From contig NC_089729.1 in NCBI RefSeq assembly GCF_035083965.1, positions 15,426,964-15,490,963 of the forward strand: a DNA stretch of 64,000 nt, in the 5' to 3' direction. Below, in pieces: positions 37,001 to 47,697 of the stretch. A program made the position numbers and the translations under genes. The stretch comes from Branchiostoma lanceolatum (lineage: Eukaryota; Chordata; Leptocardii; Amphioxiformes; Branchiostomatidae). Every line of letters begins with the position of its first letter. The first letter of the stretch is position 1. The notes beneath the pieces were generated by a model. That model was not told the DNA's origin, ran no database searches, and saw only the letters and a program-made list of their open reading frames with translations.

Positions 37001-38338
37001 TCACGGTAGCAGAATTTCACGGTGTACGGAAAAATTGACATTTTCACAGAACTTTAACTTCACGGTGGCGGAAAGTGATTTACAGAATGGATGTGTGAAG
37101 GAATCATAAATAATAACAACAGTTTTTTTCACGGTGATGTTAAGTTTACGGTACAGAGGTGACCATGAGAATAGTGAACATAAAGTTACAGTGAAAGAAA
37201 CAAAAATTACAAAAGGTTTAACCTGAATAACCACTTTTTGCTTTGAAAGTATGAAGAGCTTGTCTCATTTTAGGAATCTCAATGTATGATATCAATACCT
37301 TTTTTTTACATTCAATTTCATTTTAATCTTATTTTTTACATACAATCAATATATGTAATACTGTAATACGCTATATTGTTGATTTGTGCATAAATGTATG
37401 GCATGACTTAAATATGAATGTCATTTTTTAACTTGGTAACCTGTTGATCATGTAACATATTGATTGTATTTTTCCCAAGGTCAGCCCGTAATAATAGCTA
37501 CCCACTAGATAGGCAACTTTGGCTATACATGTATGTGTTCAAGGCAAACCAATAAGTTAGAATAAAATGCAAATCATAACAAAACTATATCTCCATTTTT
37601 CATGGAGATTAATATTGAGCCTAACAATTTTCAGTGTTTTGATGACAATAAAGAGAAAAAACAACATGAAAAACAAGGAATCCTATGTATCCTTCAGCAG
37701 TCATTGGGAAAACAGCGTATGTGTTAAAAATTACCACGCAAAGAAACCGTTTCGGGCTAGATCATTACCCCGTGATTTAAAGTTAAAGAATAAGTTGGTA
37801 GATTTACCAACTCAATGGTTCAGGATTGATCCATTTTTATTGCAGAGTGGCATGCGGATGAATACTTTTGAAACGGTTTCCTGGCACGTTTACCAAACAC
37901 CGTTGAAGACAAAAATCCAATTTCATAATGGCTTCCTTTGCCGTCACACAATTTTCTTCGATTCTTTCAACACCGTAAAAGACACCAATCTCGTCTTAAA
38001 TTGTTTTGTGTTTCATTCGCGTCATCTACGCACAAATGACATGAAATTTTAAGAAAGATATACTAAAAACCCTTTCGAAAGAGTCCACATAAATGAGGAT
38101 TTCAAAGCGCATCTTCCCATATGTTAAATTTGTCCAAATATCTAGACGACTCTTGGCGACTGCGATTGCCACCAGTCGTGTACTCCACGGATGATATACG
38201 TACAAATCTACCGTAGAAACAAACAAATAAGCAAACAAACAAACAAACAAACAAGCATAAACGACCGCTTGCACGTACCTGTAGTGAGTCTACGGGGACC
38301 GCGATGCGACGCGTTGCCCTCTGCATTATCCACTCCAT
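22037..38338 (-). CDS. NIT-domain membrane guanylate cyclase
   Basis: Converts GTP to cGMP. Fifteen exons from the start codon: 38279-38338, 36788-36913, 33498-33632, 32143-32290, 31686-31906, 31096-31232, 30066-30266, 29299-29500, 28618-28732, 27869-28023, 27253-27407, 23763-23861, 23296-23387, 22836-22936, 22037-22229. Predicted 712 residues: cytosolic N-terminus (1-62), membrane helix 63-85, extracellular NIT-type domain (about 86-374), membrane helix about 376-398, signalling helix with [16 protein letters not shown], cyclase domain about 449-600 and a 100-residue tail. Metal-binding Asp455 (FSDIVGFT) and Asp499 (IGDGY), guanine-selecting Glu495 (YKVET) and Cys567 (PRYCLFGD), and Asn574/Arg578 (NTASR) are all present, so it should be active on GTP. 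There is no kinase-homology domain. NIT-GCs of this layout are known in invertebrates and have been proposed as nitric oxide sensors. The start is the first in-frame ATG (ACAATGG context). One extra base in exon 9 breaks the frame, which points to a sequence error, an allele or a recent lesion. Confidence 0.9.
23000..23155. repeat. GACGTTTCGGTGACC-family element, partial
   Basis: Contains GATGTTTCGGTGAATCGTCTG, CACCTTCC and the GCACTGCAGCTAGGTGTCGC block shared with the copies near 54.4 and 58.0 kb. It lies in a cyclase intron between exons 13 and 14. Confidence 0.55.
24654..24902. repeat. MITE with ends AACCCCTATCTCACTG
   Basis: Left AACCCCTATCTCACTG pairs with right CAGTGAGATAGGGGCTTTA. 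Related right ends appear at about 53330-53347. The interior is CpG-rich with a central AT spacer. Confidence 0.65.
25121..25366. repeat. MITE family with GGGCCCTGTCACAC ends, copy 1
   Basis: Inverted ends begin GGGCCCTGTCACAC and continue through a TATTCAAGTGCGCGTGAGTTG-like arm into TTAACAT. A second copy lies at about 50188-50431. Confidence 0.7.
25735..26200. repeat. 258-bp tandem duplication
   Basis: Blocks containing TTTGATCTAATTTGAGTAAT recur 258 bases apart with conserved flanks (CCTACGTGAATGTATGAAAT, GAGGAGACAAAAATGATGC). Two copies, several percent diverged, intronic. Confidence 0.75.
28672..28690 (-). other. Apparent single-base frameshift in cyclase exon 9
   Basis: The exon is 115 bases, but both flanking introns require phase 0 and so a length divisible by three. 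Upstream codons read the expected [14 protein letters not shown]; downstream the expected [12 protein letters not shown] is one frame away. The break lies in the run ATGTTACCCGCCCATA on the minus strand, where one C or G appears surplus. Without it the CDS is 2139 bases; with it translation stops a few codons later. Confidence 0.8.
29040..29290. repeat. Degenerate short-period repeat beside cyclase exon 8
   Basis: Many variants of GTTTCGCTACAT and its reverse complement (ATGTAGCGAAACGAC-like) at 15-30 base spacing. It abuts the exon 8 donor side at 29298. Confidence 0.5.
30365..30655 (+). repeat. tRNA-derived SINE
   Basis: Carries a B-box-like GGTTCGATTCC (from about 30413) with a degenerate A-box-like GTGGCTAAGC upstream, followed by an unrelated body and a T-rich 3' end. 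The tail block AGACACAGTGGATAACAACCC resembles 48400-48440. Lies in a cyclase intron. Confidence 0.6.
30935..31080. repeat. GACGTTTCGGTGACC-family element next to exon 6 of the cyclase
   Basis: Contains GAATAAAAAGACTC, TTACACAACCAAGAG, CCGACGTTTCGGTGACCATC and CTTCAGGGCAATTCTGACTG. It ends about 15 bases from the exon 6 splice donor. Confidence 0.65.
33010..33497. repeat. Tandem repeat carrying copies of a splice-donor region
   Basis: Units of about 100-136 bases share TTTGCATTTTTCTGACCCATC and TAAGTCTCC..GGAATATATGAC. Each unit ends with a minus-strand CTAAG|GT-type junction (positions near 33128, 33230, 33366) matching the true exon 3 donor at 33497. Confidence 0.7.
36228..36430 (+). repeat. 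SINE-like repeat, copy 1
   Basis: Contains GTTCGGATCCC (B-box-like), GTGCCCTTGGGAAAGGCACTT, CACTTCACTCAGGTGAAA and GAGGTCCCGTGTTTG. The same order occurs at 58500-58750. The GCCCTTGGG..GGCACTTAAC core resembles conserved SINE cores seen in other deuterostomes; that comparison is from memory. Confidence 0.6.
36981..37211. repeat. TACTGTAATTC MITE, copy 1 (cyclase intron 1-2)
   Basis: Begins TACTGTAATTCAC; the interior has TAACTTCACGGTGGC, GAAGGAATCATAAATA and AACATAAAGTTACAGTGAAA. Matches 49017-49243 along its length; the right terminus is degraded. Confidence 0.7.
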
Positions 38339-38772
38339 TGTCGAGAGGACCACGATAGATATCTCGAGCCCTTTCGAACAAAATTTGTTGTTCGACAAAA
38401 TTTCCCCCAGTCACGTATTTACCATTCTTAAGAGCCGTCAGGTTGTAGAAAAACAAGCAGTACAGGGTGCCTGTTAAGTATGAAGATGTTGAGAGAGATT
38501 TAGTTCGGCTGAAAACACCATCCTGACTAAGTAACACGACTATGATGGTTCTTAAAAGACTCGGAGTGCGTCTGAGCATGCGCATAAAGGCTGGAAAATT
38601 GGTTGTTTTTTCCCCTTTTTGGAAAGGCAATCAACCACACATAAATATATCCAAATGACGTTCCTTATTAATATTCAAGCACTCTTTTGGTCCTACGGTT
38701 ATTCTTGGATGTATATTGTATATTACAGGAATCGGGAAAACGAGAAAAAAAACGCAGACAAGCAAATTAACA

Positions 38773-39200
38773 GAAAAGAGGACCATATTCTTGAAACGAA
38801 TGATACTAGATTTTACAATATACGATAAAGTCGAATAGTACTGTAGTGCGTATACATTTTAGAGAACGGAAAGATCCTAGATATGCATGATACTTCAACC
38901 TCAATGAATAATAATTAGAACATATTCTAGATATAAGTCCCTTCCCCTGTATTACTCTCTAAATTAATGACCAGTTTATGAGAGCCCAATATATCAACAA
39001 AAAAGAGGACCATGTTCTTGAAATGAATGATATTAGATTCTATGATATATATTAAAGATCAGCAGTTGAATAATACTGTAGTACGTATATATCTTGGAGA
39101 ACAGGAAGATCCGAAATATACAACTTCAACCTCGTGGAATAATGATTAGAACATATCCTAGATATAAATCATTTCAACTGAAGTATTCTAATGATTAATA
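38773..39200. repeat. 228-bp tandem duplication
   Basis: AAAAGAGGACCATRTTCTTG recurs 228 bases apart, followed in both copies by TAATACTGTAGTRCGTATA-type sequence and TAGAACATATYCTAGATATAA-type sequence. Confidence 0.65.
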
Positions 39201-39555
39201 ACCGACTAAAGTACCAGCCGTCACCGTTACACAGTTTATCGTGCTCGCAGAAGATAAACGAATTCGCAAAGGAAACCTTATTACGACAATTACCGGGGTC
39301 GTGGCTGGTCTTTACCACATTGTGAGCTAGACGACCAAGATTTAATCGGAGTTAAATGAAAGGACGACATGGCGAACGTTTTGATGCCTCCAGGATAGAA
39401 GAAGAAACAGTACTCTTGCGGCTTTTCACAGAATAGATCAATGCGCGTGATTCTACTTTCATTCTGAATCATCAAAGGACTGACCGCGCGCTGAAGGGAC
39501 AAATCATTATTATCCCCAGTTTTCAACGTTAGCGTTACATTGTATTCTTTTACTC

Positions 39556-39591
39556 TTGTTACCTTCGCCGAGAAGGTTATGCAGAGGGTAG

Positions 39592-39667
<76 letters not shown>

Positions 39668-40744
39668 TGTAGTGGCACAGCTTAACTCGAGAATGCCTTG
39701 ATGGATTGTCTTGGTATTTGGTATGTTGGTAGGTTTCGATGAGACCTAAAAACGATTAGATTTTGGGCCCCCTAGCGGCTTCTTACGGTACTGCAGCGGA
39801 ACTTCCTGTTTTGATATCTCGTGTTCTGGACATGCTATGGAACTTATTTTCCAGTGGTAGATAGATCTTTGGACAGAGAGTAAGTGGTGTGGGTTTTGGC
39901 CCCCTAGCGGCTTTTTTGGAACTACAGGAGCAGGTTTTGTGTCTGACTTTGAAAGGGAATAACTCAAGAAGGGCTTGATGAATGGTAATGATTTTTGGTA
40001 CGTAGATAGCTTGTGTGATGCTTAGTATGATTGGACAATAATTATGCAAATCAGATTCTAATTTGCATGATTAATGAGGCAACATTAAAGACCTCATTTG
40101 CATAATTAATTAGGAACATTTTTTATGATTAATGAGGCAACATTAAAGACCTCATTTGCATAATTAATTAGGAAATTAATTAGGAAATACTATAACAAGA
40201 TGGTCTTGATGGATGGTCATGATTTTTGGTACGTAGATAGCTTGTGTGATGCTTAGTATGATTGGACAATAATCATGCAAATCAGATTCTAATTTGCATG
40301 ATTAATGAGGCAACATTAAAAATCCGCTTTGCTCCATGATATGACTATTCAAATTAAAACTGAGGAAGAGAGGAATGTTTATAGATAGAAAATATGCTAA
40401 TGTGGGCCTAATTTGCATACTTAATGAGTAACTTTTCTAATTCCACACTGGCAAATGACGGCAATTTCATACATTTAATACTTTTTTTTGGCATCGGGAC
40501 GTTATGTGAATGTGAACATCGTTGAATCAAATTATGCCAATAAGGGCCTCATTTGGATAATTAATGAAAAATATTAGCATAACCTTCTTTGTTGAGCTCA
40601 TAATTTTGTAAGCTCATACTTTGGACATGTTATGTTTTAAGACAATTAACTGGTATGATTTATAATTGATGAGAAACACTCCTAATACATCAGTAATAAA
40701 GGTTAAAATCATTCGGCGAAGGTATGAGGTCGTGGAACTCTAGT
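39556..40744. repeat. 1.2-kb repeat with GT tract and direct subrepeats
   Basis: Starts ACCTTCGCCGAGAAGG, ends TTCGGCGAAGGTATGAGGTCG then GGAACTCTAG, giving short inverted ends. It contains (GT)n at 39595-39666, two CCCCTAGCGGCTT blocks and repeated ATGATTTTTGGTACGTAGAT segments. Related 3' ends occur near 27590 and 34070, and a related interior near 34340-34610. Confidence 0.6.
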
Positions 40745-40874
40745 TATGATTATTTTCAGAATCACTATTTAGTAATCACTCTTTGAACTTATTAGTAGTA
40801 TTAGTTTTTATGTTTTCCTTATATTTCCTTAAGCTTAATATATTCATTTTGTATTCTTTAAGGAGGCAGCCTTG

Positions 40875-41069
40875 TTATGCTTAGGTCACATTTCCAACCC
40901 GGGGCCCGGCCGGGCAGCTTGCGGGAACGAAAAATATGATGTAAAAGACAACAAAAGACAAAAAAACGTTAAAAATCACTCCTAACTACAAATTGATATG
41001 CATTTTTTATTTTTCGTTTTCGCCGACACCCCGGCCGGGCCCCGGATTGGATATGTGACCTAAGCATAA
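40875..41069. repeat. MITE with CCCGGGGCCCGGCCGGG ends, copy A
   Basis: TTATGCTTAGGTCACATTTC leads into GGGGCCCGGCCGGG; the right end mirrors this and closes with GTGACCTAAGCATAA. AT-rich centre. Confidence 0.8.
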
Positions 41070-41365
41070 AGAAACTAGGTTTCTGCCGACGGCTCCTTAC
41101 AGATTTATTGTTCTTATAAAATCTGTAAAGCCAAATAGATAAATAAATCATCAAAGGCTACGGGATTGATAGACATGATGTGGTTAACTCCTCTTGGCAA
41201 AAGTCTCAGAAGTCAAAATTTTGTATATTTTAGAATGTATTTTTTGTAATTTCATTTTGGGAATATTTGACGAAAGCGTGCACGTGTGTGTGTGTGTTTT
41301 GTCTAAGCATTGGTATGTATTCAAAATATTTTAAAGTGTGTCAGGCACCCAGTATCAGTCTTATG

Positions 41366-41576
41366 TAATGCTAGGGTCACATTTCCAAGCCGGAGCCCGA
41401 CCGGGATGTTTGAGAAAACAAAGAATAAAAGCTGCATATCAAGAATATGCATAACGTATAGTAAGGAATCATTTTTTCAAAGTTTTGTGTTTTTTGTTGT
41501 CTTCTATATCAAAGTTTTCGTTCCTACAAGCTGCCCGGCCGGGCCCCGGATTGGGAATGTGACCCTATAGCATAAC
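41366..41576. repeat. MITE with GGCCCGGCCGGG ends, copy B
   Basis: Left GCTAGGGTCACATTTCC, right GGCCGGGCCCCGGATTGGG then ATGTGACCCTA. Same family as the neighbouring copy A, more diverged on the left. Confidence 0.75.
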
Positions 41577-41737
41577 ACGTGGTACCGCAAATCACAGCTA
41601 ATTATATTCCCCTTCCAGTGGGAAGGGGGATATATTGTTTTTGCTTGCCTGTTCTTCTTCTGTCTTCTTCTTCTTCTTCTTCTGCCAAAAACCAAGTAGA
41701 TGTGCGGTGGTAGCTCTACTAATGGTATTGCAGAAAG

Positions 41738-42545
41738 TTATATGTACCTTATGTTACAATGTACAGATGTTATATTTGACATGTAGGTACCTATAGGAAA
41801 GGTGATTACACCTGACAATAAATCATGCTAATGAGTACCTTATTTGCATAATCTATGCATAAACTTGTATTTCCCCTACCGTGAAAGCTGCGGATGTCAT
41901 CTTTGACATGTAGGTACCTTTAGGAAAGGTGAATGCACCTGGACATAAATTATGCTAATGAGGACCTCATTTGCATAATTTATACAGAAACGTGTATTTC
42001 CTTACCGTAAAAGCTGCGGATGTCATATTTGAGATGTAGGTACCTTCAGGAAAGGTGAACACACCTGGCCATGAATTATGCTAATGAGGACCTCATTTGC
42101 ATAATTTATGGATAAACTTGTATTTCCCTTACCGTAAAAGCTGCGGATGTCATCTTTAAGATGTAGGTACCTTTAGGAAAGGTGAATGCACCTGGACATA
42201 AATTATGCTAATAAGGACCTAATTTGCATAATGTATGCATAAACTTGTATTTCCCTTACCGTGAAAGCTACGGATGTCATATTTGAGATGTAGGTACCAT
42301 TAGGAAGGGTCATAAAACCTGGCCATAAATTATGCTAATGAGGGCCTCGTTTGCATAATTTATGCATATCCCTCACCGTAAAGGCTACGGATGTCATATT
42401 TCAGATGTAGGTACCTTTAGGAGAGGTGAACACACCTGTATATAAATTATGCTAGTGCCGACCTCCTTTGCATAATTTATGCAGAAACTTCATAATACCC
42501 TTACAGCCGATGCTAAGGATGTCATATTTGAGGTGTAGGTAATGG
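41738..42545. repeat. 127-bp tandem array, about 6.5 units
   Basis: The landmark (C)GGATGTCAT starts at 41891, 42017, 42144, 42271, 42388 and 42517 (spacing 126, 127, 127, 117, 129), with an older unit at 41765. Each unit holds an imperfect palindrome, ATTATGCTAATGAGGACCTC then ATTTGCATAAT. Confidence 0.85.
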
Positions 42546-43730
42546 GAGGGGAATATCCTGCATTTTCCCGAAAATGTTGCCATTCTAGTTAGGGAATCTT
42601 TTCAAAACGTGATTCTGAAAAAGAATACTTACTGGGCCAAGGTAAGAGGGCTCCGGTGAAAAGAACCTGTTCGCGCTATACAAGCTATAGAGCAAATTAG
42701 TCTCATTATTTTTTGATAGCATGGCAGGCACAATAATGTCTTCCCATCCTTGGCATTTGTAAAATGAATCTGTACATACTTTACGCCCAAAGCGGTGGAA
42801 GACGAAACACATTCTATTTCCAATTGTTCAGTTAACCATGACGAAAGAACCGAATTGTTTAAACAAGGAAATATCCTTTACACATTCACGGGCGAGCAAA
42901 AGCCACTTAAAATCACATAACCCACAAATTTTAGAAAAAGTGCGGCTTTTCTTCTTCCACTGCCTCAAAAAAAAGGCAAACCCAAACAACATCGATATTA
43001 AAGTATTCACAAACATTTGTATTTACAATGTTTAGAGTGGGAACGTTTTATTCAAACACCTCATGGAGGAATCGATGCTATTCCATACAATTTTGTCCGT
43101 CAATGTCTTAAAAACATTTCCGCGAAATTCGACAGCAAAATTATCCGATGTCACCATTCGCTTGGAAATGAGGCGGCCGCCATGGGCAGGGATTGTGCTC
43201 TTTGCGGTCCCGATTCGTGGCGGTCGCGGTCGCGGTCGCGTTGGACGGGTGGTCGCCTTGGGCAGGCAGCTTAATGCTTGTGCCTATAGGGAAAATTTTC
43301 GGGACCGAGAAAAAGTGGTCGCCATGGCCAGGTTGTCGCGTTGAAGAGGTGGTCGCCTAGGCAGGTTTTACTGTAGTCAACTTTAGTATCAAGTAGTCTA
43401 TAGTTGTTACAACAATGTGAATCACAGTTCAGTGTCACATGTATGTTTTTGCCTACATTTCTACAATGTCGTACCTTCAATTAGTCCTCGGGCATGAACT
43501 TAAGATAAAAAGTTTCGTTTGTAATTCAATAGATAGCTATAGTCGCACGTCTTACGTATTCTGAAGGAAAAAAGCGTTTATTCTGTGTTTAGATACTGCT
43601 TAGATAAAACACGTTATATTATGTATTTACCACTCACTCCCGTATTCAAAATGCTTCCTGTTCCGGTCTACTCCTTATATTTCGCTATCTACTGGTATTT
43701 CATTTCATAATGTAACATATGTTGTTCTAG

Positions 43731-43795
43731 TTCGTTCCATTTCGTTCCATTTCGTTCCATTTCGTTCCATTTCGTTCTATTTCGTTCCATTTCGC
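43731..43795. repeat. Decamer tandem repeat (TTCGTTCCAT)n
   Basis: Six and a half copies of TTCGTTCCAT, one with CTAT in place of CCAT. Confidence 0.9.
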
Positions 43796-43947
43796 ACTTT
43801 CGGGGGACCCTTTGAGCATCCCCTTTGTCGGCGTTTAACAGGAAATGTGACTACACAATGCCGTCCTTTCACACAGTCGACAAGCTTTAGTCGCATTTGT
43901 AGACAGACAGAAGCTCCCAGGATTTTGAAATCGCAAGATACTCGAGC

Positions 43948-44203
43948 GTACCGTGACCGACAGGTACAATGAGCAACACACACCTACTTTGGGTGCGCAC
44001 AGCACGGGGTGTCGACGCGCACCCAATGTCGGGATATTGACGCACCCAAAGAATGTGTTTATGCGCACCCAAAGTTGGGGTGTTGACGCACCCACATTAT
44101 GTGTGTGTGCGTACCCAAAGTTGGGGTGTTGACGCACTAAGTAGGTGTGTGTGTGCACCCAAAGTAGGTGTGTGTTGCTTATTGTACCTGTCGGCCACGG
44201 TAC
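43948..44203. repeat. TIR element enclosing a 40-bp minisatellite
   Basis: Outer arms GTACCGTGACCGACAGGTAC and GTACCTGTCGGCCACGGTAC extend inward through AGCAACACACACCTACTTTG to about 49 bp with two mismatches. Inside are several copies of GCACCCAAAGTTGGGGTGTTG-type units about 40 bases long. Confidence 0.8.
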
Positions 44204-45393
44204 AAGCGTATCTTTTATTGCAACATTCACAAACAATTCCCGTGACTTGAGCGTATTTTTCACCTGACAATCAAGCCTGTCGGAGGTCCTGCGAACATCG
44301 CCCGACCGATCTCAATAGATGACTGATAGAGCACAATTCAAGGCGTATTACTCCTGAAAATGTCATATTTAGAGCTCGCATACACGTCGGAAGGTTGAAT
44401 GTTATGCAGTGCAACAGGGCATTAACAGTCTACAACATGCCTTCGTTTTCGTTACCTGCCTGATTTCTTTCTCTAGATCTAGAATGGTATGGGGCAGTCA
44501 TGCCGCAGCAATATTTTTTAACAAAATAGAAAAAATAAGCATCTGATTTGGTAGATATCTAGCTCTATTTTCTTTATCTGGCGTAATTTCCCCACAATGT
44601 GTTACTGTTTTACTCTAGATCTAGAATGGTAATATGCCGTAGAAACACATTTGTACTAAGAACGGAATTAGGATTATGTTGCAACATAACCCGCGAGTTT
44701 CTTACTGAATAAAATCATCAATCAAAAGAAAAAAAAATACTGCAGACCAGAGTCTGCTACTAAGGGTATACAACATATGAAAACGTGTCATGGTAGAGGC
44801 GTAATAAAACTGTATATATTTCGATGAATACTCCAATCTGGTGCAAGCGTGGAAGGATTAAACAAAAGCCATTTGCACAAACATGCACATAATACTACAG
44901 GCTTATTTTTATTCATTTCTTTCATGTTCAAAACATCTGGGTAGCCCAAACAACAAGATTGCTGATTTCCAAGAGGGCACACAGGACATAGGACAAATTT
45001 TACATAAATGACATGACATAAATCGACCGTATATACAGAAAATTATAATGAAATGATATTAATGAACAACTTATACAACATTTGGTTAGTAATACATGTA
45101 GAGATCCTTTCTTTTGTTACAAGTTCACTTTAAGTTCTTATTCGTTCTATTTGTTTGCTACAAACGCAACTATGGACGTCATTACAATATATAATTTGCA
45201 GGATATGAGCGACATCTTGCGGCCAATGTTATATTTGCAGCTGTCTAAATCACAATCACAATTACATGAGTGGTCAAAATGATAAAATGTACAATAAAAT
45301 CAAAGGAAGATAACAGATCAGATTGAGTCACTTCTTATTGGTTTTCTAAAAGTTTACGGTTTTGTACACTTGGTCACACGTAACAAACAAGAT

Positions 45394-47697
45394 TTATGAC
45401 ATTGCATTATGGTCCATTGTTTTCTCAATATTCTTGTTAACCTTTGTAAGACCATGTTGGTAAACAAACGCTAAGATGATAAGCAGCAAGACTAGAAGAA
45501 TCGACACTCCCAACATGGTGTACATCACAATCTGTGTGCTTCGGAGCAGTTCGGCAAAGTTCGTACCCGCCGATTGGCCATCTTCGGCTTCTTCCGGAGA
45601 TGACGTAGTACGGAGAGGAGCCAATGAAGTCGATTCTTCCACCACGCCGGACGGGATGCCTACTGAGTTGATGGATGGGATGACTTCATTCCAGAAGAAC
45701 ATTTGTGACTGCAGTAGGTTCGTCTTGACGTTTTGTGACGTCATGTTGACGTCAAGCTCGAGATAAGGCCGATCGGTGGTGTTATACCGGGGCCACTCAA
45801 CCGGTACCGGGTCCGGAAGGTTTGGGTTTCTGTGGTAAAAGGTAAAAACGTCAGATCAACGTCTAGCTCACATTAAGAGGTAAACCGTAATGGAGAAAAG
45901 TAACATCCGTGAATAGTCTCATCAGGCTGGTAAGTCACTGAATAAAAACACTCTTTACACAACCAAGTGATTTATTCAACCGATCGCATTGTTAAGAAGT
46001 AGATTATAATCACATTGTTTTCGATAGTTATGTATGTGTTACACTTAGCTTCTGTATGCTTGGGAAAGTTGGGGTCGCATTGTGATTGTGACTGTATATA
46101 TGTTATACTTGAATTTGAGTTTAGGAAGGCATCTATAAGCAGCGACACCTGTGCTGCAGTGCAAGGTGAACCAGTCAGAATTACATTGAGGAAAGTGACA
46201 GATGGTCACCGAAGTGTCGGTTGAATAAATCACCTGGTTGTGTAAAAAGAGTCTTTTTATTCAATCAAAAAAAAAAAACACGTACCCAGATCGCACGAAG
46301 TTTGCAAAGTACGTCATCGTATTTGTGCTTAGTTCCATTTCGTCATCAGAAACGTCATTAGTTAGGCCAAACAGGAAGAACTTCTCTTCGCCGTGAGCGC
46401 AGCCAATGAAATCGTCCCTAGTGGAGTAAGATGGCCGATGTGTGAAGTAGAAGAAGTACGTCTTGTGTCCAAGTTTTGCATAAATGTCTGCTGTTAGAAC
46501 TGTGGATGCTACAAAACGCCACTCGCCGTAGAAATCCACGTACCGAGCTGGTAAATTAGGGCTTACATTGTTGTTGATATCGTAACAGTACGCGTACTTG
46601 GTCGCCTCAACAACATTTTCTAAGTTGTCCGGAAATGTTGTGAAGAGTTTGGACCGAGCAGTAGAGACGAATGATTCCACTGACGTAACGGCTTGATATG
46701 TTGTACTTCCCGCTACGGAGCCTTCGCTGTTGACGTTTCCCATGAGATAGTCCCGGTTCTCCAGTACTCCGGAGCGGAGGAGGTTCTCCGGAGTGTCTGG
46801 GAGGAATGTGCCGTCAACGACAGGTAGCCATGTGTAGATGGAGTCCGATGCGGGCGGCGTTTGTAGAGCATATGTTAGAAGGTCCCGGGTGCTGACACTG
46901 CGGAGGCATTCAACTTCATGTAGTTTGCTTTCCGCCGTACAATTTAAGAGCTCGACTAGATACGTCGAGGTCTCCGCCGGGCGTTTGGTGAGGATTCCCG
47001 GCGTTATAGCCACGGCGCTGCCGGAGATGGCCCGTAGGTAAAGCCCGTTGTTTAGCGGGGATAGCTGCTGGAATCCCACCGACTCACCGCCAGCAGACCG
47101 CCCGTAGATTGTGATCTTGTGCGGGTTGCCTCCAAACGCTGCAACGTTGTCTTTCGTCCACACGATGGCGGCTCGCTGGTCCATGAGTCCGTAGTTTCCC
47201 GGGGCAGCATCGTCGCCAGTACTGAAGAACCCGAAAACATTAGTGCGGTAGTTTATGGCTATTACTATGACGTTACCAGTTGCAGCAAAGGCGGTAGGGT
47301 CGGCAGTAGTGGCCTTGTGCTGGAACCCACCCCCGTGTATGTACACCATGACGGACAAAATCTCGTCCGGAGTTTTCCGGGGTACATAGACGTTCGCGTA
47401 GAGGCAGTCCTCGTCCCAGACGGTGTGTCGAGCGTCCGGACAATCCGGTCCGTTTGCTGTGGCATTCCGGATTCCGTCCCACTCCGGGTGGGGTACCGGG
47501 TTACGGAGTCGCAAGGGGCCGGTGGGGGGCGTGGCGTAGGGTACGCCTAGGTATTTCTCGACTTCCACACCGTTGTAAGTACTCATAAACCCACGAATAA
47601 GCCCCGAAGTCGTCACCTTCACGAGATCAGCACGACAACTGCCGAAAATTACCGACAGTATGCCGAAAATAAGGAAAACTGGAGAGATTCTAGCCAT
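45394..47697 (-). CDS. Membrane-anchored carboxylesterase/cholinesterase-family protein 1
   Basis: Alpha/beta-hydrolase of the carboxylesterase type B family, predicted 615 residues. Two exons: 46286-47697 and 45394-45829, joined at phase 2. A signal peptide starts at MARISPVFLIFG; a longer in-frame ATG at 47760 gives a poor signal sequence. Seen: oxyanion-hole HGGGF, nucleophile elbow GRSAGG with Ser201, acidic residue in NSEGS (Glu325) and His435 in CAHGEEKFFLFG, so the triad is complete. The elbow has Arg where cholinesterases usually have Glu. A membrane helix near 569-593 and a short basic tail make it a type I membrane protein with an extracellular catalytic domain. Substrate is unknown. 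It lies head-to-head with its paralogue. Nearly all of its coding sequence is in one exon, unlike the paralogue's nine. Confidence 0.92.
45940..46262. repeat. GACGTTTCGGTGACC-family MITE in the esterase 1 intron
   Basis: Ends GAATAAAAACACTCTTTACA and its partner pair for about 43 bases through CAACCAAGTGATTTATTCAA. The interior contains CGACACCTGTGCTGCAGTGC and GTGACAGATGGTCACCG. It fills most of the 456-bp intron 45830-46285. Confidence 0.8.

Larger units (their letters stand above)
38339..45393. other. Intergenic region between cyclase 5' end and esterase 1 3' end
   Basis: No gene supported. It contains a 228-bp direct duplication (about 38773-39200), a long GT tract (39595-39666) within a 1.2-kb repeat (about 39556-40744), two GC-ended MITEs, a 127-bp tandem array, a decamer repeat and a TIR element with internal repeats. 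Confidence 0.6.

Noticed and set aside
37567..38052. 161-codon open frame on + strand inside cyclase intron 1-2
   Set aside because: Low-complexity AT-driven composition, no recognisable motif, no splice or start context, and opposite to a well-supported gene.
41738..42545. CRISPR-like direct repeats
   Set aside because: Whole 127-bp units are repeated without unique spacers, in a eukaryotic context.
43017..43344. Overlapping open frames with Arg/Gly-rich ends
   Set aside because: They cover a GGTCGCGGTCGC repeat and a CCTAGGCAGGTTTTACTG element end, with no protein similarity.
43835..44263. 142-codon minus-strand open frame with repeated VRQHPN-like units
   Set aside because: It is the translation of the minisatellite inside the TIR element, with no flanking coding signal.
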